This document shows, piece after piece, positions 1-7,307 of a DNA stretch of 13,985 nucleotides (position 1 is the first letter of the stretch; every line of letters begins with the position of its first letter). Below the pieces are notes generated by a model. The model worked only from the letters and a program-made list of their open reading frames with translations. It had not been told where the DNA came from and did no database searches. A program made the position numbers and the translations under genes. This DNA is from JBFXEO01 sp050180015 (GTDB lineage: Bacteria; Bacteroidota; Bacteroidia; Bacteroidales; Tenuifilaceae), in the NCBI GenBank assembly GCA_050180015.1, contig JBFXEO010000057.1, positions 1-13,985 of the forward strand. The letters are read 5' to 3'.

Positions 1-46
1 ACCGTTTCAGCTTACGGGCTTTTCTGTACTCAAATGCTCTTCCCAT
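1..46 (-). CDS. yebC: YebC/PmpR-family DNA-binding regulator (N-terminal fragment, runs off the left edge)
   Basis: Reading the minus strand from the ATG at 46-44 gives MGRAFEYRKARKLKR before the window ends. This is the very conserved, strongly basic N-terminus of Bacteroidota YebC/PmpR (TACO1-type) proteins, as I remember the family. Members are about 240 residues, bind DNA or act on translating ribosomes, and lie in the cytoplasm. Only 15 residues are visible, so domain content cannot be checked. A good Bacteroidota promoter lies just upstream (81-111, minus), which supports this start. The gene is divergent from the Ca2+ ATPase. Confidence rests on the exactness of the short N-terminal match. 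Confidence 0.75.
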   Translation of the reverse strand, partial: MGRAFEYRKARKLKR

Positions 47-80
47 ATTTTGAGTGGATTAAGTTCATACTAAATTGGCG

Positions 81-111
81 CAAACCTACATTTTTTTATA
101 ATTTTAAGCAA
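81..111 (-). promoter_or_regulatory. Bacteroidota-type promoter for yebC
   Basis: On the minus strand, TTG at 111-109 is followed after 20 bases by TAGGTTTG at 88-81. This fits the Bacteroidota housekeeping sigma consensus (-33 TTG, about 20 bases, -7 TAnnTTTG). Transcription would start near 74-76, leaving a leader of about 28 bases before the yebC ATG. It is the best-formed promoter in the window. Confidence 0.6.
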
Positions 112-173
112 CCATAATCAGCAATCAATTGTTTTTAAGTTCTTGTAAAATCTACTGCTATTTAATTTTAGAC

Positions 174-181
174 TATTTTTG
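174..181 (+). promoter_or_regulatory. Putative -7 promoter element for the Ca2+ ATPase gene
   Basis: TATTTTTG is an exact match to TAnnTTTG, but I see no TTG at the expected distance upstream. A start of transcription around 186-188 would leave only 3-5 bases before the ATG at 191. If this element is real, the ATG at 203 may be the true start codon. Confidence 0.4.
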
Positions 182-190
182 GACATTTAA

Positions 191-3046
191 ATGTGTTCGG
201 TTATGAATGGTAAATTTGTGGGATTATCCGCGAGTCAGGTAGTAGAGAGCAGAAGAATTCATGGTGAAAATGTATTAACACCCCCGCCCCGCGATCCGTG
301 GTGGAAATTATTTTTCGAGAAATTTCGCGATCCCATTATCCGGATCCTTTCTGTAGCAGCAGCTATTGCCATTATCATTGGCATTTTTGACGGTCATTAC
401 CTGGAGGGAGTGGGAATTGTACTTGCAATATTTCTGGCCACTTTCATGTCTTTCATTAACGAGTACAGGGCAGGGAAGGAGTTCGATATACTGAACCGCG
501 TAAACGATGACATGCTTGTAAAGGTAATCAGGGATGGGAATGTAACCAGCATTCCCAAGCGAGATGTAGTTGTAGGTGATATCGTTATAGTTGACAGGGG
601 CGATGAAATACCCAGCGATGGGGTGCTGCTCGAAACAGTTTCGCTATCGGTTAACGAGTCGTCGTTAACGGGAGAGCCACTCACCCGTAAGCATTGCGAT
701 ATTTCGTCTGATAATGGCACTCACACCTATCCCATCAACAGAGTATATAAAAGTACCGTTGTTGTGGAAGGACATGGGATTTTTGAAACTACTGCTGTTG
801 GCGATAAAACAGAGATTGGAGTTACAGCCCGTGAGGCAGCTGCAAGTTTTGATGATCCAACCCCGTTAACCATCCAGCTCCATAAATTGAGCGATTTTAT
901 CAGCTCAACGGCCTTTATTCTTGCCATATCAATATTTGTAATACTTGCCTTTATAGACATTTTCAAGGCGGAACTGGGTTTGGATGCCAATCAAAGGTTT
1001 GTATTTGGAACCATTGTAGTAACCATTGTGGCAATGCTGGCCAAATTCTGGCTGCCTTCACTAAGCTTTCTCGTTGGGTCAATAGGCTTAAAATGGAATA
1101 TACCCAATCCGTTCAATAAATATAAGGGTAGCTCACTGCTAATTTCTGCCTCGCTGGGCGTGTTTGTTTTGCTGGCATCTTTTGCAATCGGGCTATTTTG
1201 GGGGATTGATTTTTTTGATGTTAGAGATTGGTTTTCTCTTAAAATACTAAGTGTTCTGCTGAATTACTTTATGGTTTCAATGACCCTCATTGTTGTTGCC
1301 GTTCCCGAGGGGCTCGCAATGAGCGTTACGCTCAGCTTGGCGTATAGTATGAGAAAAATGACTGCAGCCAATAACCTTGTACGAAGGATGCAGGCTACCG
1401 AAACAATGGGGGCTGCAACAGTAATCTGTACCGATAAAACGGGGACTCTTACCCAAAACCAAATGGCCGTGCTTGAGTGGCATTTTGTTGATGGTACCCG
1501 TATTAATACTGATAGTTTTGATGCTAAAATCATAGGGTGTTCGATGGCTGTCAACTCAACTGCACATCTGGATTTTAACGGTAAGGAAATCAAAACGGTT
1601 GGTAACCCAACCGATGCCGCATTGTTACTTTGGCTGAACGGCCAGGAAGTTGACTATAGGGCAATACGGGATAATTTTGAGGTTGAGCTCCAGCGTCCGT
1701 TCTCCTCGGAGTTAAAGTATATGCTTACGTTTGGCTACGCACAGGATTCTGGGAAAAAACTGTTGCTGGTAAAGGGCGCCCCGGAAATAGTTCTTGCCAT
1801 GTCGGTGGTTGATGAAAAAATTACGGGATTATCCAAGTCTATCGTAGAGGAGTACCAAAAAAAATCGTTACGGGCAATAGCATTTGCCTACAGAGAGTTC
1901 CTTTCTGGCGATTTTAACGAGGATAATATTCCGGCAGACTTAAAGTTTATAGGATTTGTTGGCATTGCCGATCCCGTAAGACCAGATGTTGCCGATGCAG
2001 TAAAAAGCTGTCAGGCTGCGGGTATCGATGTTAAGATGGTTACCGGTGATAATATTGTAACCGCATCGGCAATTGGCAGGCAGGTTAATATATTGCCAGA
2101 TGGGGCGAATAAACAGGTAATTTCGGGCCCAGAGTTCGAGGCCTTACCGGATAAACTGGCGGCGGAGCTGGTTGGCAATTTAAAGATAATGTATCGGGCT
2201 AGGCCTGCCGATAAGCTAAAGTTGGTCAGGCTGTTGCAGGAAAAAGGTGACGTAGTTGCGGTTACGGGCGACGGCACTAACGACGCCCCATCGCTGAACA
2301 GGGCTAACGTGGGTTTCGCCATGGGGTCGGGTACGCAGGTTGCCAAGGAGGCAAGCGATATTATACTTCTTGATGATTCCTTTGCCAGCATTGTTAACGC
2401 GGTACGCTGGGGGCGAACCCTATACTATAACATACAGAAATTTCTTTTTTTTCAGCTGACTATCAACTTGCTGGCCTTGGCTGTTGTACTCGCTGGCCCT
2501 TTCACCGGTATTACATTACCATTAACGGTATCCCAAATGTTATGGGTGAATTTAATAATGGATACCTTTGCCGCTCTGGCGCTGGCTACGGAACCGCCCC
2601 ATAGCGCTATTATGGATTACCCTCCCCGCAGGAAGGCCGAGTTTATAATTACCCGCTCCATAGGGAAAGGAATAGCTTTTACCGCCGGTTTTCTTTTTGT
2701 TGTACTAATGGCCCTGTTACAGTTTATGCGGGCCGATGGCAATATTGACAGCTACGAGTTAACGCTATTCTTCAACGTGTTTGTGATGTTTCAATTCTGG
2801 AATTTATTTAATGCCAGGGTGTTTGGCCAGGATATTTCTGCATTCCGGGGATTATCAAAAAACAAGAGTTTTATTTTCATAGCATTTCTGATAGTTATTG
2901 GGCAGGTTGCCATAGTACAATTTGGCGGAACATTTTTCAGAACTGTACCGTTATCGCTTCGCGATTGGGTCCTGGTGGTAATTTTTTCTTCAATTATCCT
3001 TTGGGCTGCCGAATTTATTAAGTTTATTCACAAGAAAAATCATTAA
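191..3046 (+). CDS. Calcium-translocating P-type ATPase, PMCA type
   Basis: This is a P2B-type ATPase expected to export Ca2+ across the inner membrane by ATP-driven phosphoenzyme cycling. The actuator motif reads LTGEP (159-163) and the phosphorylation site is DKTGTLT with Asp415. The nucleotide-binding KGAPE is at 528-532 and the hinge motif TGDGTNDAP at 692-700. Ion-site residues are in VPEGL (Glu373, TM4) and WVNLIMD (Asn787, Asp791, TM6). The Met before that Asp and the TM5 sequence KFLFFQLTINLL are PMCA-like and suggest one Ca2+ site. At 951 residues it is longer than the roughly 880-900 I expect for bacterial relatives. The excess is a TM3-TM4 insert (about 262-352) with two more hydrophobic stretches. 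Start at 191 or 203 is uncertain. It is divergent from yebC and lies 27 bases before the Nim-like gene. Confidence 0.93.
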   Translation: MCSVMNGKFVGLSASQVVESRRIHGENVLTPPPRDPWWKLFFEKFRDPIIRILSVAAAIAIIIGIFDGHYLEGVGIVLAIFLATFMSFINEYRAGKEFDILNRVNDDMLVKVIRDGNVTSIPKRDVVVGDIVIVDRGDEIPSDGVLLETVSLSVNESSLTGEPLTRKHCDISSDNGTHTYPINRVYKSTVVVEGHGIFETTAVGDKTEIGVTAREAAASFDDPTPLTIQLHKLSDFISSTAFILAISIFVILAFIDIFKAELGLDANQRFVFGTIVVTIVAMLAKFWLPSLSFLVGSIGLKWNIPNPFNKYKGSSLLISASLGVFVLLASFAIGLFWGIDFFDVRDWFSLKILSVLLNYFMVSMTLIVVAVPEGLAMSVTLSLAYSMRKMTAANNLVRRMQATETMGAATVICTDKTGTLTQNQMAVLEWHFVDGTRINTDSFDAKIIGCSMAVNSTAHLDFNGKEIKTVGNPTDAALLLWLNGQEVDYRAIRDNFEVELQRPFSSELKYMLTFGYAQDSGKKLLLVKGAPEIVLAMSVVDEKITGLSKSIVEEYQKKSLRAIAFAYREFLSGDFNEDNIPADLKFIGFVGIADPVRPDVADAVKSCQAAGIDVKMVTGDNIVTASAIGRQVNILPDGANKQVISGPEFEALPDKLAAELVGNLKIMYRARPADKLKLVRLLQEKGDVVAVTGDGTNDAPSLNRANVGFAMGSGTQVAKEASDIILLDDSFASIVNAVRWGRTLYYNIQKFLFFQLTINLLALAVVLAGPFTGITLPLTVSQMLWVNLIMDTFAALALATEPPHSAIMDYPPRRKAEFIITRSIGKGIAFTAGFLFVVLMALLQFMRADGNIDSYELTLFFNVFVMFQFWNLFNARVFGQDISAFRGLSKNKSFIFIAFLIVIGQVAIVQFGGTFFRTVPLSLRDWVLVVIFSSIILWAAEFIKFIHKKNH

Positions 3047-3073
3047 TTTTAATTCATAAACTATTGTTTCGGT

Positions 3074-3538
3074 ATGAAATCGAGGAATGATTTAACCCAG
3101 GCTGATATAGATACTATTATCAACGGAGCCGATGTTTGCCATGTTGCCATGATCGATGACTCGGGATTACCCTATGTCCTGCCGTTTAACTTTGGGTACA
3201 GCAATGGTAGGCTGTATATTCATAGCGGGCCCGAAGGCAAAAAAGTCGAGATATGGAAAACTAACCCGTTGGTTTGCGTGGCCTTTAGCGTTGGATACGA
3301 CTTAAGGGTTCAGAATGAGTCTGTTGCCTGCTCTTACTCCATGCGCTACAAAAGTGTATTGATACATGGGACAATTGACCCCGTAACCGATTTGGACGAA
3401 AAAAAGCGAATACTCAACATTATAATGAAGAAGTACACCGGACGTGAGGATTTTTCGTACAGCTTGCCGGCAATTACCAACGTTAAGGTTTTTGAAATTA
3501 TGCCCCATAAAATTGAGGGTAGATCTTATGGATACTAA
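3074..3538 (+). CDS. Nim-like/pyridoxamine 5'-phosphate oxidase-related FMN-binding split-barrel protein
   Basis: This small (154 residues) cytoplasmic split-barrel protein is of the type that binds FMN or a related cofactor. The pattern is typical of the Nim/PNPOx-like group. It opens with a helix ending in ADVCHVAMIDDSGLPYVLPF (19-38), followed by GRLYIHSGPEGKKVEIWKTNP (45-65), the SYSMRYKSVLIHGTI strand (87-101), and a C-terminal EIMPHKIEGRSYG (141-153) that resembles the end of nitroimidazole-resistance-type proteins. The physiological substrate of such proteins is mostly unknown, so resistance should not be assumed. The gene starts 27 bases after the ATPase stop and is probably co-transcribed. 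I see no direct functional link between the two. Confidence 0.85.
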   Translation: MKSRNDLTQADIDTIINGADVCHVAMIDDSGLPYVLPFNFGYSNGRLYIHSGPEGKKVEIWKTNPLVCVAFSVGYDLRVQNESVACSYSMRYKSVLIHGTIDPVTDLDEKKRILNIIMKKYTGREDFSYSLPAITNVKVFEIMPHKIEGRSYGY

Positions 3539-3605
3539 GGATAGCAGGTAGGTAAATATAGAAAAATAACATCTGATCTGGTCCCGGCAAATAGGCTAGT
3601 ATCTT

Positions 3606-3619
3606 ATGATATATATCAA
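3606..3619. promoter_or_regulatory. FNR/CRP-like palindrome (possible operator)
   Basis: ATGATATATATCAA contains the perfect 12-base palindrome TGATATATATCA and differs by one base from the FNR consensus TTGATnnnnATCAA. It lies in the gap between the Nim-like gene and the 93-residue gene, about 110 bases before the latter. A related box (7207-7220) lies upstream of the window's own Crp/Fnr gene. AT-rich palindromes arise by chance, so this is tentative. Confidence 0.35.
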
Positions 3620-3727
3620 AAAAAAGGTTAAAAATTAAGGCAACCTTGAATTTGATGTTGAAAAAGGATTATATTTATTGGTGAATTTACTTTTAAAATG
3701 ATATAATAATCATACACTCTAGGTTTT

Positions 3728-4009
3728 ATGCCGAATATCCGTGATTTTAAAAAAGATGTCAAATACATGGTAAAGCATTTTCTTGATGAATGCTATACCC
3801 AGCTCGCATTTTCTCCCAACCTGAACCAGGAAAATATACTCGATATTATTTCGGATGTAATGGAACTTGAAAGGGATACAATTAAAAAGTTATCGCATAA
3901 ATCCTACCTGCGGGGCAGAAAGGTTAAACCCAATTATCAGTCAATAGCCAGCGAGTTTTACAATAAAATAGTAGAGTTTACTGAGCGTTTAAATTCTCTC
4001 GATTACTGA
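3728..4009 (+). CDS. Small helical protein of unknown function
   Basis: I do not recognise this 93-residue protein. It appears all-helical: a first segment MPNIRDFKKDVKYMVKHFLD, an acidic middle (LDIISDVMELERD, 38-50), a basic patch KSYLRGRKVKP (58-68) and a C-terminal helix. There is no signal peptide or membrane segment, and its two residues of possible redox interest reduce to a single Cys22. Codon use and composition match the neighbours, and the reading frame is intact, which supports a real gene. It stands alone after a 189-base gap and converges on the zinc peptidase gene with only 3 bases between stops, so the two transcripts must overlap in their terminators. A cytoplasmic structural or regulatory role is only a guess. 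Confidence 0.7.
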   Translation: MPNIRDFKKDVKYMVKHFLDECYTQLAFSPNLNQENILDIISDVMELERDTIKKLSHKSYLRGRKVKPNYQSIASEFYNKIVEFTERLNSLDY

Positions 4010-4012
4010 TTT

Positions 4013-4726
4013 TTAAATTGTTGTGCTATATCTCTTGACCTCCCTGGCAAGGCGTTTCGCATTTCCTAAGCAGTGATGGTTTAAAAGTTTCCAGAACTCG
4101 GCACCGTGATTCTTATGTACCGTGTGGCAAAGTTCGTGCAGTATTACATAATCTATTAGCTCATCGGGTAACTTCATAAGGTAAAGGCTTAAATTAATAC
4201 TGTTTTTTACCGAGCAGCTACCCCAGCGTGTGGTTGAATTGCGTATGGTGAGCCTGCTGCAGTTGAACCCGTGCTCTTTGGCCAAAAAAATTAGCCTATC
4301 GGGCAGGTAATGCGTTGCCTCGTACCTGTAGGCGAGTTCAATGGCTTTTTTTGCAGCAGTTTGGATGCTATCAGTATTTGTATTTAGTACCGGTGGATAT
4401 ACTACATCAACGTATGGGTACTGGTAGCGTATGCTAATTTTCTGTACGGAGCTGGCAATAAACCTAATGGTATGATTTCTGGTCTTGTAGTTCGGGGTAA
4501 TGGCTAATTTTCTACTATTTTCAATTTCTTGGACCTTTTTCGCAATCCAGTCGGTTTTTGATAGAACAAAACTTTCCGCAACCTTAAATGGCAATGTTCC
4601 GGGGATGGTAATTCTAACCTCACCAGTACGGTTAATTCTTATGCTTAACCGTTTTGCCCTGCTATTGCGATTGTATGTTACCTCCCCTATTACCGGGTAA
4701 CTGCCGGTATGTGTTTTAATGCTCAT
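4013..4726 (-). CDS. YgjP-like (DUF45) zinc metallopeptidase
   Basis: The 237-residue protein has the hallmarks of the YgjP/DUF45 metal-dependent hydrolase family. TRWGSCS (166-172) precedes the HExxH zinc motif HELCH (His197, Glu198, His201), and the third ligand is probably His207 in KNHGAEFW. An N-terminal beta-rich region with RAKRLSIRINRTGEVRI (23-39) is also typical. Family members are small cytoplasmic zinc proteins whose substrates are poorly known. No signal peptide is visible. Its ATG overlaps the stop of the upstream SPOR gene by one base (TAATG), which suggests translational coupling, although a shared function with an envelope protein is not obvious. Confidence 0.88.
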   Translation of the reverse strand: MSIKTHTGSYPVIGEVTYNRNSRAKRLSIRINRTGEVRITIPGTLPFKVAESFVLSKTDWIAKKVQEIENSRKLAITPNYKTRNHTIRFIASSVQKISIRYQYPYVDVVYPPVLNTNTDSIQTAAKKAIELAYRYEATHYLPDRLIFLAKEHGFNCSRLTIRNSTTRWGSCSVKNSINLSLYLMKLPDELIDYVILHELCHTVHKNHGAEFWKLLNHHCLGNAKRLAREVKRYSTTI

Positions 4727-5889
4727 TACTGCTTTACTATCCAGATTTCAGGGAATGTGCCAACCAGCTCCTGTTTCTTGAGTTCTGCATTGGCCCTATC
4801 GGGAAATGAGCTGGCAGAAACGGAGTAAATACCATTGGGTCTGATCACAAGCGAAGAGTTGTACCCCTTTGCCTTTAGGTCATTTACATATTTTAGTGCA
4901 TTCTCCTTGTCTTTAAAGCTCCCCACTATAAGGTAGTAGCTTTCCTTACGCTGATTTTTAAGTGCGGCATTTTCAATTACCGATTGTTCAATTTTATTTT
5001 CGGTTTCGCGCTGCTCGATGGTATTACTCGAATTGTCCGGGTGCCTATCATCGGGCGACATTCTTTCGTATGCCGAATCTATTTCGTCTTTCGGAAACGA
5101 CGTATCTATATTCTCCTTTTCCTTTGGAATTGTAAAATCACTTGACGACTTTGGCGTTGAATTTTTTGTAGAGCTATTGCTGAAAACTAGCTCTTTGATA
5201 ACAAGCGAAATTGCCAATGCTATAATTACTGAGAATGCTAGATATAAAATGGTGGCAAGGGCCTTGGATTTTTTTTTGTGATTGTTACGGATGCCCTCAT
5301 CAGCGGGGTTGCCTGTTGGCTCTGTGCTCACATTTTCTGTGGGTATAGAATTTTCCGCTGGTTTTGACGCTACTTCTTTTTCACCGGTATTATTGTTTTC
5401 AACACTGGAAGGTTTCATTCCCTGTTCTTCTCTCCTGCCTCCTGTTTGAGCGTTGCCGGAATGTTCACCCTCAGCCATTGAGTTAATTCCCGTTTGGTTG
5501 GTTGTGATACGTTTGGGCGTTTCTTTTACCGCTTGCACTCCGGTATTTTCTGGCTGAGGTTGGCCCGCTGGGGTGTATACTACCGTTCCCTTGCTGTCGC
5601 GCGATAGGCTGCCTATACCCTCGATGATAAAAACACCCTTGGTTTTTATGCTTTCCCTTAGCGTATCAGTAAATGCTTTAATTTGTTTTGCTGATTCGTC
5701 TTTTGTAAGTCCTTTCAGCTTTGCATAGTATTCCTCCAGTACCCCATCGTTATATTTTAGGAATGGGCTAAATGTTATATTCTCGGGGCTGAAAATACTG
5801 CTGCTATCTTTTAGCAGAAAAGCCCCAAAATCAGGGAGGATTATCCTCGAATGCTTTTCAATTACTACGGCCAAATCTCTACTATCCAT
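4726..5889 (-). CDS. HU-like N-domain, transmembrane, SPOR-domain protein
   Basis: This 387-residue single-pass protein has three parts. Residues 1-105 resemble the Bacteroidota HU-like domain (HU-CCDC81_bac type): a helix, ILPDFGAFLL (17-26), then GVFIIEGIGSLSRDSKGTVVY (85-105). A low-complexity linker rich in Asn, Glu, Thr and Pro follows (106-203). Then come a KKKSK anchor and a membrane helix (209-231), a second polar linker, and a C-terminal SPOR domain (about 314-387, starting SYYLIVGSFKDKENA). SPOR domains bind denuded septal peptidoglycan. The N-domain should be cytoplasmic and the SPOR domain periplasmic, so the protein may join the cell interior to the division septum. I chose the ATG at 5889 because the longer frame starts with TTG at 5931 and adds non-conserved residues. 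It is coupled by TAATG to the zinc peptidase. Confidence 0.85.
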   Translation of the reverse strand: MDSRDLAVVIEKHSRIILPDFGAFLLKDSSSIFSPENITFSPFLKYNDGVLEEYYAKLKGLTKDESAKQIKAFTDTLRESIKTKGVFIIEGIGSLSRDSKGTVVYTPAGQPQPENTGVQAVKETPKRITTNQTGINSMAEGEHSGNAQTGGRREEQGMKPSSVENNNTGEKEVASKPAENSIPTENVSTEPTGNPADEGIRNNHKKKSKALATILYLAFSVIIALAISLVIKELVFSNSSTKNSTPKSSSDFTIPKEKENIDTSFPKDEIDSAYERMSPDDRHPDNSSNTIEQRETENKIEQSVIENAALKNQRKESYYLIVGSFKDKENALKYVNDLKAKGYNSSLVIRPNGIYSVSASSFPDRANAELKKQELVGTFPEIWIVKQ

Positions 5890-5959
5890 ACCGCTGATAT
5901 TTATGGAATAACCGTTCAAAATTAATATCAAATAAGATATTCTAAAAGCTGCAGAGCTT

Positions 5960-5967
5960 CAAATGTA
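5960..5967 (-). promoter_or_regulatory. Putative -7 promoter element for the SPOR-protein gene
   Basis: On the minus strand this reads TACATTTG, an exact match to TAnnTTTG. It would start transcription near 5953 and give a leader of about 64 bases. No convincing TTG lies 19-21 bases further upstream. The 132-base gap before the SPOR gene makes a separate promoter here plausible. Confidence 0.35.
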
Positions 5968-6021
5968 CCCTATAATACTGTAGAATATTTTGAATTCCAA
6001 AGATGTTGATGTAATTATTGC

Positions 6022-6402
6022 CTATACTTTACTTTTAGGTAAAACATTTTCAATGGCATGGGTTATTTTATCGATAGAGTAAGGTTTTGTCATTAGAAAA
6101 TCGAACCCCGCATTTCTAAAATCATCAAAGAAATTTGCCGGATTGTGCGCCGTAAGGGCAATGATTGGGATATACTTTAATGGCGAGGGTAGCTTTTCAC
6201 GAATATACTTTGTGGCTTCCAACCCATTCATTACGGGCATCTCAATATCCATAAGAATTACATCAATTTTTTCTTTTTGTAAAATTTCTATGGCCTCCTT
6301 ACCATTTTGGGCTTCAAAGCAAACATTATAAATACTTTTAACTATTTCTCTTAACAAAAAGCGGTTAACAAAGATGTCATCAACAATTAGTATCCTTTGC
6401 AT
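6022..6402 (-). CDS. Single-domain response regulator (CheY-like receiver)
   Basis: The 126-residue protein is a complete receiver with no output domain. It has the acidic pair Asp8-Asp9, phospho-acceptor Asp52 in ILMDIEMP, Thr84 in ALTAH and the conserved Lys106 in MTKPYS. The DIEMPVMNG signature resembles receivers of hybrid kinases and phosphorelays rather than chemotaxis CheY. It starts 15 bases after the Crp/Fnr gene on the same strand, so the two are probably one transcript. It may act by protein-protein contact, for instance in a phosphorelay or with the chemotaxis operon across the divergent region. Its kinase is not identifiable from the window. Confidence 0.92.
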   Translation of the reverse strand: MQRILIVDDIFVNRFLLREIVKSIYNVCFEAQNGKEAIEILQKEKIDVILMDIEMPVMNGLEATKYIREKLPSPLKYIPIIALTAHNPANFFDDFRNAGFDFLMTKPYSIDKITHAIENVLPKSKV

Positions 6403-6417
6403 GGTAGTACAATTTAA

Positions 6418-7116
6418 TTATCCCAATCTGCTTAACGTTTTTAGTATATTGGTGCTGAGTATTTTTACAGAGTTCCTGTCCATTTCAATTATTCTATCGT
6501 GGTTAAACTCCGATAAAGTTCGAATTAAACTTTCTTTGGTTGTTCCGCAGAGCTCGGCCAGCTCCTGACGGGTTAAAGGGAATTTAAATACGGGGTTATG
6601 GAATACTATTTCGGAGAAGTAAATAATCAGGTCTGCTACTCTACCGGGTAGCTGTTTGTACAGAAGTCCCGATATTCTGTCGATGTTGAAAATTGTGTTG
6701 CGGCTGATTTGTCGTGATACTTCAACGCCAAGTTGTCCATTTTTCCGAAGGATCGAAATGAATACGTCAATATCAATGTATATGGCGGTGCAGGAATCTA
6801 TTGCCGTCACAGTATAGCCGTACAGTTCACTGCCCAGAATAGAGGCTAATCCTATGAAGTTTCCCGAACCCTCGAGTTTGAGGATTAAGTTTTTATTTTT
6901 TCTTAGCTCGCTCGATATTTTTACAAGCCCCGATACGAGGTAGAGTATGTGCGATGTTCTTGAATTCTGTTTGATAATAATATCCTTGCGGTTGTACTCC
7001 ACCATGTTGATATTATCCATTATCAGCCTCTTCTCATCATCGCTCAGCAAAACGTTAACGGGCAAGGTGCACTTTTCAAACAGGAGATCAAAATCTGTAT
7101 CGGGTTTCACTTGCAT
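6418..7116 (-). CDS. Crp/Fnr-family transcription regulator
   Basis: The 232-residue protein has an N-terminal cyclic-nucleotide-type beta-roll (about 25-125, with YNRKDIIIKQNSRTSHILYLVSG start and GNFIGLASIL), a dimer helix (about 130-155) and a C-terminal winged helix (LTRQELAELCGTTKESLIRTL, 181-201). The recognition helix keeps Glu195 and Arg199, equivalent to FNR Glu209 and Arg213, but has Ile198 where FNR has Ser212. It lacks the N-terminal cysteine cluster of FNR, so an Fe-S sensor is unlikely. Its ligand is unknown. The frame is open to an upstream ATG at 7233, but residues before 7116 are non-conserved and the family length fits the later start. It is divergent from the chemotaxis operon and followed by a receiver gene. 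Confidence 0.88.
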   Translation of the reverse strand: MQVKPDTDFDLLFEKCTLPVNVLLSDDEKRLIMDNINMVEYNRKDIIIKQNSRTSHILYLVSGLVKISSELRKNKNLILKLEGSGNFIGLASILGSELYGYTVTAIDSCTAIYIDIDVFISILRKNGQLGVEVSRQISRNTIFNIDRISGLLYKQLPGRVADLIIYFSEIVFHNPVFKFPLTRQELAELCGTTKESLIRTLSEFNHDRIIEMDRNSVKILSTNILKTLSRLG

Positions 7117-7206
7117 ATTGCTTAATTTATAGTCACTTATATTAAGTTCAAGGTGATTAAAGGTAATGATATTTTGAATAAAAACAAACTGGCACAACAC
7201 TGTTAG

Positions 7207-7220
7207 GTGATTTATATCAT
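7207..7220. promoter_or_regulatory. FNR/CRP-like box in the divergent region (possible operator)
   Basis: GTGATTTATATCAT has the TGAT-n4-ATCA core of an FNR-type site. It lies in the 191-base region between the Crp/Fnr gene and the chemotaxis operon, about 64 bases before the operon's putative -7 element. It could serve autoregulation, activation of the operon or both. It shares TGATnnATATCA with the box at 3606-3619. Confidence 0.35.
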
Positions 7221-7276
7221 TAAAATACACCAATCAACCTCATGCTTTTTTTACAAAAAGTAACCCGTAAACCTTT

Positions 7277-7284
7277 TATTTTTG
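7277..7284 (+). promoter_or_regulatory. Putative -7 promoter element for the chemotaxis operon
   Basis: TATTTTTG matches TAnnTTTG exactly. It would start transcription near 7290 and leave a short leader of about 18 bases before the ATG at 7308. There is no clear TTG at -33, only a T-rich run at 7246-7252. A weak -33 fits a promoter that needs an activator. Confidence 0.5.
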
Positions 7285-7307
7285 AAGTGATTTGAAGTGT
7301 TAAGTTT

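Noticed and set aside
47..190. Short open plus-strand frame 1-117 at the left edge
   Set aside because: It would end in a stop at 115-117 but has no family resemblance, and the minus strand here clearly encodes the yebC N-terminus with its promoter.
3074..3538. Nitroimidazole resistance gene
   Set aside because: The protein is Nim-like in general pattern, but the family is broad and sequence alone does not show this activity; no mobile element with an outward promoter lies nearby.
3624..3647. Inverted repeat AAGGTT/AACCTT as a terminator after the Nim-like gene
   Set aside because: The stem is only 6 bases with a 12-base loop and no T-run follows, so it is too weak to call.
3678..3707. TTGGTG - 18 bases - TATAAT as a promoter for the 93-residue gene
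   Set aside because: It looks like an E. coli sigma-70 promoter, but Bacteroidota sigma factors use a different consensus and AT-rich DNA gives such matches by chance.
5890..5931. Extension of the SPOR protein to a TTG at 5931
   Set aside because: It adds 14 residues before a good HU-like domain start and needs a rare start codon.
7117..7233. N-terminal extension of the Crp/Fnr protein from an ATG at 7233
   Set aside because: The 39 extra residues are not family-like, and the conserved domain begins shortly after the Met encoded at 7116. The extension would also cover part of the control region.
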